Shown here one piece after another: positions 35,800 to 48,800 of a stretch of DNA of 64,000 nucleotides. Within the stretch, counting starts at the first letter, position 1, and the number at the start of each line of letters is the position of its first letter. Location of the stretch: positions 124,001 to 188,000 of the forward strand of contig FMBT01000385.1 of assembly GCA_900095095.1 (NCBI GenBank). The letters run 5' to 3'. Made by a program: the position numbers and the translations under genes. The DNA comes from Fragilariopsis cylindrus CCMP1102. Its lineage: Eukaryota > Bacillariophyta > Bacillariophyceae > Bacillariales > Bacillariaceae. The notes under the pieces were generated by a model. It was not told the DNA's origin. It saw nothing but the letters and a program-made list of their open reading frames with translations, and ran no database searches.

Positions 35800-37281
35800 A
35801 TGTCATCATCATCAAATAATAATAATAAGAATGTTGAGAATGCGCGACGATTTCTTTGGGATGAAGATGAATCAGTATCAACTGCACGATCTAGAGCATC
35901 ATCTTCACAAATGTCTCGTGGTGGTATGAGTGGTGTTAGTGGTGGATTTTCTACACGTGATTATGTTGTTGATCAATCTGTTAATCTTATGGATATAGGA
36001 GAAGAAGCACAAGGTGGCGGTGGTGGTGGCGGCGGCGGCGGCGGTACAACACGTCTTAGTGCTGCTGCTGCTGGTGGTGCTACTGGTGGTGCTAATACTG
36101 CCAGTAGTATGTTTTCTTCTATTAATCTGTCTGGTTTATTCCGTGCGAATACGGGTGTTAGAAACGTTGGTATTGATGAATATGGTGATGCTGAACCTAG
36201 TGCTGATGCCGAAGAATACATCGATAATGACAAACGACGACGTGGACGAATAAGTCCATTATGGGTAACACTTCGTTCAAAACATTGTATGACGTTATTG
36301 GCTGCATTACTTGGATTCATTCTAGTAATAGTAACCATAACCGTAACATTTACGAATAGTAGTAGTGAAGTTAGTGGTGATAATAAGAACAATAATAACA
36401 ACAATAACAATAACAACACCGCTGGTGGAGACAGTAGACCACGTTATGTCCAAATTATGACACGGATTGTCGATGAGGAGGTTACATCGAAAGATGTGTT
36501 TGATGAAACTTCGAAAACAGCATCATCATCATCTCCACAACAATCGGCCTTGAATTGGTTAGTTAATGATGATCCTGCAAAGTTGCCATATGATCATCCA
36601 GCTTTGTTAGACCGGTATGGACTTGCTGTATTTTATTATAGTAGTAGTAATTCAATTCAAACATCATTCAAACAAGGTGGATGGAAAAATTCAACTAATT
36701 GGATGACATCATCGGGGATGTGTAATTGGTATGGCATTGAATGTATTCCAAGAGAACAGGAAGCGACTGTAGAAAATAATTATACACCATATACGAAAAC
36801 ATATGATGACAATGCAATGATAACAGGAATTAATTTATCTGGGAATAATATTATTGGATATTTACCAACTGGATTTGGTAGTGGTAATGCATTATCAGAA
36901 TTGATCCTATTGGATATAGAAGATAATGAATTAAGTCATACATTACCAATTACGTTAGGGAAATTACCAAAATTACGTGATTTATTATTAAAAGGAAATA
37001 AAATTGTTGGTACATTACCTGAACAGTATGGTGAACTAACTACATTGCATCAGATAAATTTAGGTCAAAATCAATTAGAAGGATCAATTCCAGATTCATG
37101 GAATCAATTAAAAGAATTACGATACCTATCTTTATCACAGAATTTATTAACTGGTACGAATTTTCCAGATCTATCAAAGATGACGCGTATGACAGGTTTA
37201 TTCTTAGAAGATAATGATTTACAAGGAACATTACCTGAATCATTAGGAACCCTAACTGATTTATGTAAGTTATATGTTATA

Positions 37282-37312
<31 letters not shown>

Positions 37313-38286
37313 CTTTATGTGTAATTTGATTCTGTTAACGAATCGTTATACTTAAAAACGACCGTCGACTGACTTTCGATATATTGTTTCCTTTTACGTT
37401 ATTACTAAATATTTCTACCATTCTATTATAATAGTGGACTTGAGGTTAGGTCTAAATAAGTTTAGTGGACCATTAACGGCACTTACATCGTTACAAAACT
37501 TAGAGACGTTACATTTGAATAATAATGCATTCAATGGTACCATACCAAATATGTTTGATCAATTGTTTCGTTTGCATGAACTTATGATACAGAGGAATCA
37601 ATTTGTTGGATCGATACCACTTACATTAACACATCTGCAGTCAGTTAGTAAGTACAAGTGCAAAAATACACATGGAAGTAAAAGTAGTGTTCCCGGCAGC
37701 GGCGATAGCAGAGACAATTTATGTCTTTATCCTGCTGATAGTGACGTGAGATCTAACCCTGTTCTGTCTTTTTTCATTTTGATTCTGGTTCTCTCTTTGT
37801 CTGCTACTATCTGTATTACTTTTACAATGATTAGAAACGTTAAATCTTGCTCATAATCAACTTGATGGGTCTATTCCTCCAGGTCTTGGTCTATTGACTG
37901 ACGTTGTTAGTATGTACCTAAACCACAACAAATTCAATGGGAATATTCCTACTCTTCTGGGGAAACTAGATGATATAACAAAGTTGACACTGAACAACAA
38001 TTCATTGTCGGGTATGATCCCAACTGAATTAGGATTATGCTTTAGATTGATTGAGGTGCATCTTGAATCAAATCAGTTGACTGGAGAAATTCCACCACAA
38101 CTTGGTGAATTAAATTCGTTAGAAACCTTACGAATAGAATCAAATAAGATGGCAGGTGTTACTATGCCTCCACAAGTATGTGCGCTAAGAAAAGATGATC
38201 TTTTAGTTTTAACAGCTGACTGCTTAGTGGAAGGGGATGATAATGGCGAGCAGGTTTCGTGTTCATGTTGTACAGAATGTATCTAA
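35800..38286 (+). CDS. Membrane-anchored leucine-rich repeat protein, copy B (three exons, intact)
   Basis: Exons 35800-37264, 37435-37647 and 37835-38286 (2130 nt, 709 residues) join in frame with no indel. The N-terminus has NVENARRFLWDEDE, the same motif as copy A, then a poly-Gly run and an Ala/Ser-rich segment; TM TLLAALLGFILVIVTITVTF (about 164-185); an Asn-rich stalk; the cap W..SSGMCNWYGIEC; about 13 LRRs of plant-like type; and a CSCCTEC C-terminus. Architecture is identical to copy A, but intron positions are only partly shared. Intron 1 (37265-37434) carries a (GT)n microsatellite at about 37287-37311. It is the intact reference against which copy A's frame breaks can be judged. 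Probably a surface receptor-like protein; no kinase domain is present. Confidence 0.85.
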
Positions 38287-39283
38287 TTTTAATAGCAGTA
38301 ATATTTTAACAGCTATCTTATACTCGTTGTCAACGCGAGTTATATATGAAGAGAGTTCCCAATTGTGAATAGCTATTGAATAGTCACTACGGTACTGTAG
38401 GCTCAATTAACTTCTAAAACTTTATAGAGGGCAAGAATGACAGTCAAACTTGCAGCCTACGAGACAAAAGTAGAGCAGCTACTTTAGTCAATAGTCAAGG
38501 AGCTTCTGTTTGTTCACAATTAATTATTCAGTCACTAGTGATTCACTCGTTGTTTCGAAAGAGAGAGATCATGGCATTGCCGGTGCTTTCTCGCGCGTAG
38601 ATATACCATACACGCATATTTGAATTTTGCAATCGGAGAGCTCGAGATTGAAGGATTTCGAGCTAAAATAAATTAAAATCGATCGAGCGAGGAGCCTTTT
38701 GAATTTTGCAATCCATGGAGAGAAACGCGATTGAAAGATTTCAACGTGCTAAGTGGAAATAAAATAAATTAAACAAATGAAATTTTCTCGGCTCCTCCAT
38801 GATCGATTTTAATTCTATTTTACTTCCACTTTAGCTCGTGAAAATCCTTCAATCGTGGGCTCATCCAGCTCGGTCCATAAAAATTCAAAAAGCGGGAAGA
38901 TAAAAAGAGCTCACAAAATTTTGATTTGTTTCTAACTTAGCTTTGCACATTTTTTGCTATCGTCTACAGTACTACTTTTACGTGCTACTATATATATTGC
39001 TTCAGTCTACAGCATCCTCCTTCGATTCAATTCTGATGCCAGCACAGGGTTGAGATTCTTTCTTTCTTTCATTCAAAAATCATCAACGACGAATCAATCA
39101 AATTATTTAGTCTACCAGTGATCATACCCGTAGACCAGCACTCTTCGTTAATCCTACGTACTTACGAACGTTTTGCTTGACAAATCTTTTCCTTCGCTCG
39201 TAATTTGTTTAATACCATACAGTACATACAACATACTAGTACATTACATCATTGACACCGAGCAAGCAAAAAAACTCACTGTC
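38287..39283. other. Intergenic with an inverted/direct repeat cluster
   Basis: No gene is seen. A fold-back structure lies at about 38620-38860. Confidence 0.5.
38620..38860. repeat. Fold-back (inverted plus direct repeat) structure
   Basis: GATTGAAGGATTTCGAGCTA followed by AAATAAATTAAAATCGATC (from about 38647) reappears as an imperfect inverted copy at about 38801-38855 (GATCGATTTTAATTCTATTT ... AGCTCGTGAAAATCCTTCAATC). A direct copy of the left arm, beginning TTTGAATTTTGCAATC, is at about 38698. Possibly a small non-autonomous element or a transcribed hairpin. Confidence 0.6.
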
Positions 39284-42200
39284 ATGATCCATCGCGATTC
39301 GTCGTCGTCTTAACGACGTCATCCTTTTCAGCAGAACGATTCTTCCTTCTCTTCGTCCTCCTGACATTATCGTACGTTCAGGCTGCTGTTCTGCATGATG
39401 GGTTTATTGATGAGGTTGTTACTAGCACCAAAGCTATGTCAGGAACATTCGCACCGAATCCACGTAATGAGAACAAACCGATGATGATATTAAATGCGAA
39501 GAACGGTCAAATTAATGTTTAGAAGATCCAGATGAGAGTCCTGATTCGATGGAAATATTAGATCTATCCGATGGAACGAAATTATGTACAAATGGTGAAC
39601 GTGGGTTACATACAGTTATTCCATCACCGAACTTTAGTGAGAATCAACATTTGTTTGCATTCTATACTAAGTATAGAGAAGATTGTTTAGAAGATCCTAA
39701 GGAAGGAGCTTGGAATGTTGTTTCACGATTTACTATGAATAAAGAGACATTGATGTTAGATTTTGATGAAGGTACCATAATATGGAGAGGTACGAAGCAT
39801 CTGAATTGAATTGAAATGGAATGGAAAGGAAAGGAATTGAATTGAATTGAATTGATGGGACTTTTCACAAAACTAGAACAATGAAGTGCTTATCTAACCC
39901 TTTGTCTTTCGTCATTGTATTGTATTGTATTATATCATATCATATTATATTGTATTATACTCGAAACAGGCCCACCTATGGATGAACGTTTACATAATGG
40001 AGGTGCTATGGCGTTCGGAAATGACGGAAAATTGTATGTAACAACCGGTGATGCAGGGAAAAGAGAGAATGCTCAACCACTTAATAATGTACATGGGTCG
40101 ATTATTCGTTTAAATGAAGACGGGACTGTCCCTGATGATAATCCGTATACGGTATCAGGTGGATATACCAATTCATACAGATGTGGTGATACCGGTGGAC
40201 GTGTTCCAATTGATGCTCCGGATGATGCGGTTTGTTCTGAAGTTTTTGCAAATGGATTACGTAATCCATTTAGAATGGATATGGATCCAAATGTTAAAGA
40301 TAAAGTGAAATTTTCATTTGGTGTTGTTGGTGCACAACACATTGAATCCATTTTTTATGGTGGTACTGATTATAAAGGAACCAATTACGGTTGGCCGACA
40401 TATGAAGGTGTATGTAAACCAGGAGACATAGAAAATTGTCCTGTTAATACAGATGAAGGTATTACTATGCCCTTCCATTGGTACGAACATATTAGTTACG
40501 AAGATGGGGGTTGTATTGGTGGTATGGCTCATGTCCCCGATGGTTTATGGCCGAGTGCATTCAAATATCTTTTTATTGATTTTATCTTACTAAAAATCTA
40601 TTTATTGGAAGATAATCGACCGGACCGTGCATGTCCTGATTGTTTCCCACCATTGCCACCAACACGGAATGAAACATTTTATCGATCTACTCGCAAAGAA
40701 GGAGCGAATGTTAATGAGGCACGTATGACAGAAATGTGGTTTGGCCCATACAAAGATACACAAGCATTATATGTGTCGAAATTTGGTAACCTTGATACGA
40801 TTATTCGAATTCGATACAATGGTATCTTGAATAAACCACCAAAACCAGCATTTGTTTGGAATTATAATGGAGAAACGAATATCGAATTCGATGCTAGTCG
40901 TTCAACAGATCCTGAGAATGATTCTTTAACATATGAATGGGATTTTGGTGACGATACAGAAGAATCAACAGATATGATAACATCTCATGTATATACTACG
41001 CCAGGGGAATACGATACTACTTTAACTATTACTGATCCAGATGGACAAGCCCAACAAATTTCTAAAACAATTAAGATTGGTCAGGTACCAAAAGTTAATA
41101 TTATTTCACCCATTGAAAATATTACATTCAGCGTAGGACAAGTTATACGTCTTCAAGGTGAGGCGTACGATTTTTTGGGCAATCCGATTCCAGAAGATCA
41201 ATTAACTTGGGAAGTTAGACAACATCACGCACAGCATTTCCATCCCTTTTTGGACATAACTAAGGGTAACAATTTTGATTTATATCCTGCTCCAAAACCA
41301 GAAGATTATTTAGCGGCTACCAATAGTTTTTTGAAAATTATCCTCACTGCAACGGATGAATACGGACTGTCTAATACGTTCTCTATGGATGTACAGCCTA
41401 ATATTGTCATGGTCAATGTAACTACGGCACCATCTGGATTAGATATTGTTGTTGACGATTTTAGTATGGAAACGCCCGAGTTATTTACGTCGTGGGATGG
41501 CTTTAACTTACCTGTCCGTGTGGACGATCAGCCTCCATACTTATTTCGATCATGGTCAGATGGTGATAAAAATCGGACTCGTAACATCCCTATTGTATCG
41601 AACATCAACAACAAAAATGCCACAATGATCAAGGCCATCTTTTGTATGGATTTTGGAACAAGATGTGAAAATAATGAAGATTGTTGCAGTAGTTACTGCA
41701 GTGGAGTCAACAATATATGCGCCACCATGCCTATTACCATTACCCAATCACCCTCAATGAAGGCTACTAGTGGTCCGACTAGTAGATCACCGACTATCAA
41801 TCCCACGATGAGACCAGTATCATATACTTCGTCACCCTCTACAACCTACCTACGACCTACTATTCTAGCCCCTGACCTCGAACTCGAAATCAATGTAGAA
41901 ACTCCACCGATGAGTAGGCCACCACCACCTAATCTCGAAATCGACGCGAAAAAACCTTTGGAAAATGAGCTCGATGAGAATATAGAAAGTATCAGTATTA
42001 CTGTTGGTGTAAATGACAATAGCAACATCGACAACAATAAAGGTCTGGATACCAAGGGGGCTTTGATCCTAGCCTTATCATCAATTATCTTGGCGTTGCT
42101 TGTAATTGGTTGCTGTTACATGAGACTTGTAATGCAGATGAAGGACAAGTACTGTATTGATTCTGTTGTAGGACCTGTTTACAGAAAAGGGTATTCGGAC

Positions 42201-44012
42201 GAAAAATCTGACGACGAAAATGATACTGGTTCAAAGTCGGGTAGTGATGAATATTTCTACCAACCAGAAAATGAGATCAAGATTACTGGTACTAATTCCA
42301 CCGAAGAAAGCCATGACGAACACAATGCCAACTCTTCTTCAATGTCCTCTGACGATAATGAACGTGATATGTCACTTTCGTTTTTGATTCCCGAATCCAT
42401 CTCTTCGGAGCCACGTTATGTTGACGATGTAGAAAACCCGACTCAAGTTGCTGCAACAGAAATAGTTCAATCTTATCTGATGCCTCCATTGTCACCTGCC
42501 AAGAAACGGGGCTCGGAAGTAGATTTCGAAGAATCATCCGGCGATAACGTTACGCAGATATCCTTTGAAGGGGCGCCTGCAATGCCCTCTTCTAAACAAA
42601 ATGAAGTCGACGAGATGTTGGAATACAGATTTGATGCCGCTTCAACTTCACAATCATCTTTGGTGCCTCCTCGTCTTATGCCGTCAGATCGGAACTCATT
42701 CGATGGGGTAGCAGCACAACAATCGAATTCGACTTCTTTCTGTCTATCTATTCCCTCGCCCGAGAGTGTGAAACAAAAAGATAATTGTACGGATAATAAT
42801 TTGGATCAATTATCTTACACATCCGATCGATCCTTCCCCCTTTTGATCCCTCACTCAGCTGTATCAGAAGAAAGCTTTATTGAGAACGATAGAGGTTTGG
42901 ATGATCCATCTGATGCAGCAGAAGCGCTTGTCGAAGATTATATGCGTGAGACTTCACTTGCTTTGCCGGTCGACTCTCAGGTTGAAGAGAATAATACTCC
43001 GTGGGAGGATTCAACAGCTCTGCTTCATCCTTCCGAGAATAGTAATAACATTTCCAGGGATGCATCTGTTGTCAGCGATAAACTTGACGAGGTTGCTAGA
43101 GAGCTTTCTCTCCTCTTAGTCGATTCATCGGATTTTGAGGAGGAAGTTTTAGCCGAACGAAATATGAATTCGTCGACCAGTGCAGATCATAATCTTCCTC
43201 AAAGTCAAGAAGAAGCTACCGAAGGTGACAGCAATATGATCGAACACAATCAGAGTAAAGAAGACACCATTGAAATTTCTATTATTTCACAGGACGCTTC
43301 GTTTAGTGTCACAGAAGAAAGTGACTGCGACTTAACGTTGAATGAGAACTCCATTGAACATGAAACTGCAGCAAGTCCAACGGAGTCAGATCAGGAGCAG
43401 CGTCGCACTAGTACTAGTACAGGCGTTAACTGTATGGCAGGCTGCGATAGCGAGGCTTATCTTCTATCGATTCTCAACACTTCCTTGTCAAATCAATCGG
43501 AGGATGAGAATTTGATCGATTTATCACAAGAATCACCAATCAACACATCCATTACAAATGAATCGGAAGTTGCTACACACCTTGCTGAACACAAGTCGGA
43601 CACAGTCTCTCATAACGATGCTGATGATTGTGATGGAGACGACGAAAAAGAAGTTGACGACAACGTCAACAGTCTCAATATCGATCCTTCATCGCTCGCG
43701 TCACCTCAACACCAAGTGAATCCACAGAGAGCATTTAATCAACCTGAATTCTTCTCACCGGAAGTCCTCCGACATGAAGCTAAACCAGAATATGATACGC
43801 CTGAGACTCAGATACTTTCATACGATGTCGATTCATCCTTAGAGTCTATGTCAGAATATATCAGTGAATCCCAAACTCCACCTAATTTCCAATCCAAATC
43901 AGTAACAAACTTGCAATCATCCTTCGTCGCTTCTGTTACGGATGCCACGTCTAATATTTTGTCGGAAAACCAAGGTGTAGAAAAATCTTTGGAAAGTAAG
44001 TTGTTCCAATAA
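39284..44012 (+). CDS. Glucose/sorbosone dehydrogenase-like + PKD + TM protein with long tail, copy B
   Basis: ATG 39284; signal peptide RFFLLFVLLTLSYVQA; exon 1 ends 39789, exon 2 39970-44012 (intron opens GTACG, ends CAG; phase 1). Two missing bases are inferred: near 39305 and in TTT at 39518-39520, where VLEDPDE is restored. Propeller blocks: CTNGERGLHTVIPSPNF, LHNGGAMAFGNDGKLYVTTG, VCSEVFANGLRNPFRMDMDP, TNYGWPTYEG, PFHWYEH. A PKD domain (YEWDFGDDTE ... PGEYDTTLTITDPDGQ) lies at about 465-550, a CMDFGTRCENNEDCCSSYC cysteine motif follows, then a Thr/Pro stalk, TM (ALILALSSIILALLVIGCC, about 865-885) and a Ser/Glu/Asp-rich cytosolic tail of about 630 residues with many SxxE sites. About 1515 residues in all. 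Probably a surface protein binding or oxidising sugars; the tail suggests signalling or scaffolding (inference). Confidence 0.8.
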
Positions 44013-44189
44013 TTTAACTACGTTATGAAAATAATAAGAATCCACATTTCTGATTCTACCTTAAACCATCATTATCGTGGCATACCATGAATTGTGTTTA
44101 TGTCAAATTCTTTTTCAAACGTCACGAGATAAATTTAACATTAATACCATTATTTAATATACTATGTTTACTATTGAATTCACCGTATA

Positions 44190-45485
44190 TATATGTAACC
44201 ATAGCATGTTAGAATGCAAGAAACTAACAACTATTGAGTTGTTTAAAAATTTACGAAAGGGAAAAATTTTGGCCAGCCCCCGGTTGGTGCGAGTAGTTTA
44301 ATTGAGATGACGCTTAGTTTTTGATGGCATGAACCGGACCATCCCCATTTTTGTCCATATAGATTAGTAGTATTATCAATAAGAGCACCGGCTGCTGGAA
44401 AGTTTTCCAGTGAAGGTCCATTATCATCATCAACATCTAATCTTTGACTACAAGCCAAAGCAATATCTTCACTTCTTGTTGATCAACCCATCTTGTCAAT
44501 CACAGATGTGTCAATTCGCTTATTGAGATTTCCAACAGTGGTTTGAGCATTAGCAATAATAGGCAGGTCCAGTTTCTTATCAAAGAACCCATCAGGTTCC
44601 CCCTGAACCTTAACTTTTTGTGTATTGTTCAGCACAATAGATTGCTGATATACCAAAAGAAGGATGTGTCACAACAATCAACTTTTGGTTTCCTATCAAT
44701 ATTCTTTGCTTTGCGGCTAACAACAACACAATCCTTTATATCCAGATTTGGGATACTTTGAACTGATTAGTACTTGAGGATGTAAGTATTTCAATAGAAT
44801 GTTACATCGAGTACCAACACCTCTTTCCTTGGTGGCACTGTTTTTCTTTTCTGGTGGCATGATATTTAATTTTTTTCAACAAGTTGAGTCAATAGATATT
44901 GTACTAGTACTGTATGATGTGAACATGCAAAACCAACAAACTTATCAGACATTGTGTTCAGAAATAGAAGTGATGCTACATTCAAATATTGGTTCAACAG
45001 CATCAGAACAGAAGTTACATGGTATTTAGATGACATTTAGAACAGTTGGCAAGTGTTTTGAATTTTGTTGATTTTTTGAAATATTACAAAGTATGGCAAA
45101 TGACACATTACATATCAATTACACTTTATCTAATAACATTCGCCTAAAATGAAAAATCAAGTCCCGGCTATTACAACTCAATTTAAAAAAGTATTGAATT
45201 CAATTAGAAATGTATTATTGGCACAGTTGCCCAGGTAGGTATGAATGTGAGGAGCAATGTCATTGAATTCAATTAACTGTGTCTCAAGGACTTATACTTC
45301 CTCTACTCTTCCAGTAAGGTCATTGAATTCAAAGAAAATCATTGAATTCCATGACCTCCACTGATTAGCCGGGTATATCTATGTAACCATAGCATGTTAT
45401 ACAGTACTGTACTGCAAGTAACTAACAACTATTGAGTTGTTTCAAAAAGTTTATGAAAGGGATAATTATTGGCAGCACCCCCGTA
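44190..45485. repeat. Direct repeats of ~100 bp flanking a ~1.1-kb segment
   Basis: TATGTAACCATAGCATGTTA ... ACTAACAACTATTGAGTTGTTT ... GAAAGGG occurs at about 44190-44290 and again at about 45376-45485, same orientation, with a small insertion in the second copy. This is compatible with a short LTR-like or segmental duplication. Confidence 0.7.
44243..44640 (-). pseudogene. Decayed element-like coding fragment
   Basis: On the minus strand, KVQGEPDGFFDKKLDLPIIA then NAQTTVGNLNKRIDTSVIDK is followed, after a stop and frame change, by ACSQRLDVDDDNGPSLENFP and YGQKWGWSG. The sequence reads like a protein interrupted by a TGA and an indel rather than random DNA. I cannot name the family; its position between direct repeats suggests a mobile-element relic. 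Confidence 0.3.
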
Positions 45486-45832
45486 GCGGCGCGCTTCCAA
45501 TAAAAGCGCATGTCAAACATTTAAAACCAATCAACATTATTACTTACCACACTCATTCTGTTCGCGCCATTTCAATTCACAAAAGAACGTACAGTATGAC
45601 GTTATTACTGCCGATAGTTTGAAATTGTGATGATTTGACGTTCATAACTTCACATACGACTGTACAGTAAACACATCTCGTCTTCTTCCGTATTAATGCT
45701 CTATTGAAGGAAAGGAGGTTGACTACTGTATATTACGACCAGAATAAAGAGTACGATCATCAGAATAAGAGAAAGCGCTACGGGCATCGCACGACGCGAC
45801 AACAACAGCAACAACCACATCAAATATCAAAC

Positions 45833-48800
45833 ATGATGAGAACGACGACGACGACGACGACGAGGATGTTATTCTCGATGCATACTCTTTTGTTGATGGT
45901 GACAATCATGACGGCATTGTCTCAATTCACATTTACTGGCGTTAATGGACTGCCCCAAGGATTTATTAGTGAAATTGTTAGTTCACGAACGAAAGCAATA
46001 ACTGGTTTATTTGTACCGAATCCACGTCGTGATGATTCGGTACAAATGTTATTAGTTGCTTCAAAAAATGGTAAAGTTAAGGCATTAGAAAATCCTGATG
46101 AATTCGGTTCAACTACATTAGAAGAAGATTCCGAAACAGTAATTTTAGATCTATCTAAAGAATATATTATGTGTACCAATGGTGAACGTGGAATACAATC
46201 TCTTGTTGTTCATCCTGGTTTTGGTTATGATAATTTGTGGGTATATATATATTATAATCAATATGCTGCTGGTTGTTTAGAAGATAAGACTAATGGACCA
46301 CGTAATATACTGGTTAGATATACAATGAATGAACAAACGCTACAATTAGAAAATGAAGAAATCTTATTAATTGGTTCACCATTACAGCACCGTTACCATA
46401 ACGGTGGGGCTATGTTGTTCGGTACAGATGGATATTTATATTTAACAACTGGTGATGATGGTGATCGATTTAATGTACAAAATCATAATAACTTACTTGG
46501 TAGCTTGCTACGTTTAAATGACGATGGATCAATCCCATTAGATAATCCATTTGCCATGAATGGTATTCCATGTGGACAACAATTTAATAAGGGAGGAGAA
46601 GGAGGAGGAGATCCACGACGTGATGATGACAATGACAACAATGATGATATATTTTGTAGTGAAATATATTCGTGGGGATTCCGAAATCCATGTCGTATGG
46701 CCTTAGATACTATACGTAGTACAGAAAATAATACAATATTTACTATAAGTGATGAGGGTGCGGAACAATGGGAAGAAATTAGTTGGGGTGGGAGTGATTA
46801 TTCTGGAAAAAATTATGGTTGGCCTGATTACGAAGGCCCATGTGTACCAGCAACAAGTAATGATTGTCCAGCCCCAAATTCAACAGGTATGGAAGATAGT
46901 AACAGAATTGATCCATTTCATTATTATGAACATCAATCAGAAGAAAATGTAAGTAAAAATGATACGGAAATAAATATTCCACAAAGAAGAGAGATGTCAA
47001 AGAGAATACATAATATTATAATTTTTTTCTCCTTAATCTAACTTGTCACTGGCAAATCTACTTATGTTCCCTGTCATCATCTTTATCACCATTTTCGCTT
47101 TCTGTTGTTACTTTACACAACAACAACAAAAATTCAATGTACTGTAGGGTGGTAGTGTTGCAGGATCGACATTTGTTCCAGAGAATGTTTGGCCATCTGA
47201 ATATAAATATTTATTTATTGATTTTATTCTTCTGAAAATATATAATCTAATTGAAGATTCAGATTTAGAATGTCGGACATGTACACCACCAATCCCTGGT
47301 TATCGTAATACAACCTGTAAGTTGAAATGTGTCTTCTAAATACAGATTATTATAACATCAACTTGTATGTTTCGATTTTTTTTCTTTGCTAATTTAATCT
47401 ATTACCTTCTTTTGCTTCTATTTTATAGTTTACGAATCTATACATAAAGAATACGATAATATCAATGAAGCACGTATGGTCGAAATGTTCTTCGGTCCAT
47501 ATAAAGGTAAGGAGGTTTGAATATGTAATATATCATTTTTAATGGTTCAATGAATGATAATTCACTCAATGCTTTGCTCGGTTTCATTTTTTCTCTGAAA
47601 TTCGGTACCATAATATTTTTTTACTCTATACTGCTATGAATGAATAGATACACAGGCTCTTTACGTCATTAAGTACGGGAATATCGATTCGATCATTCGG
47701 ATTCGATATACGGGAAATTTAGGCCTACCACCGGTGGCTAAGATCGAAATCAAACACAGTAGCAAGGAAAATAACGATGGTAGTAGCGGTATGCTCATTT
47801 CACAAGAACAATTGTATAATGTTGCAGACGAATCATCTAATCTGACCTTGGTGGGACACGTTATTACATTTGATGGGAGTGGGTCTTCGGACCCTGATGG
47901 GGATGAATTAATATACAAGTGGGACTTTGGGGATGGGAATAATTCAACTACTAGCAAGAGTCCTAGTCACGTATATGACGAAGCGGGAGAATACCGCGTA
48001 ACCTTGACTGTAACAGACGAAGAAGACCAAGCACAACAGACTTCTATTACGGTGGTGGTTGGAAAACCACCAACTGCTACCATTTTATTACCAGCTGAGG
48101 GAGAATTATTCAGTGTAGGAGAAATCCTTCGTCTTAATGGTGAAGCCTTTGATTACAAGGGGAATCGTATCCCGGACAATCAATTATCTTGGGAAGTCCT
48201 TCAACAGCATGCCGAACATTTTCATCCCTTTTTGGATGAGACAGCTGGTAATGACTTCGATCTGTTCTCTGCTCCAGAACCTGAAGGGTCCCTTGCCGCA
48301 ACGAATAGTTACCTGCAGGTTATCATGTATGCTACCGACGATAACGGTTTGACGACTGAAATATCTAGAGATATCCAACCTGAAATCGTCTTATTGGATG
48401 TAACAACTGAACCAAAAGGTCTTGAAATAATCATCGACGATTACGGAGTTCAAACACCAACACAAATCACCTCTTGGGTTGATTCTGATCTTCAATTAGA
48501 AATCTCCGATCAGCCACCATACGTATTCGTCGCATGGTCAGATGGGAACACCAATACTAGTCGCACAATTGCTACGCTGTCCAATGATGGCAATGCTACG
48601 ACGACTGTAACAGCAATATTTTGTTTGGACTACAGCGCATCTTGTATCGTTTGTTTAACCGTTAGTTGTTGTACTGGATCTTGCAATGAAGGTGGATTAT
48701 GTGATGATGAGCCAGAGCTAAAACCTCCGATCGAAACTATACTACAACTTTCTGATGAACCTGACGAAATAGACGTTGTATCTAGTACGGCTCCTCCGAG

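Larger units (their letters stand above)
44013..45832. other. Intergenic with a direct-repeat-bounded decayed fragment
   Basis: Two copies of a roughly 100-bp sequence flank about 1.1 kb (see repeat entry). A minus-strand fragment with partial coding sense lies inside. No intact gene is seen. Confidence 0.5.

Noticed and set aside
39915-39969. ATG-containing extension upstream of dehydrogenase copy B exon 2
   Set aside because: It is intron sequence (TATT/TATA-rich) that happens to be open; the splice from 39789 to 39970 restores the family sequence.
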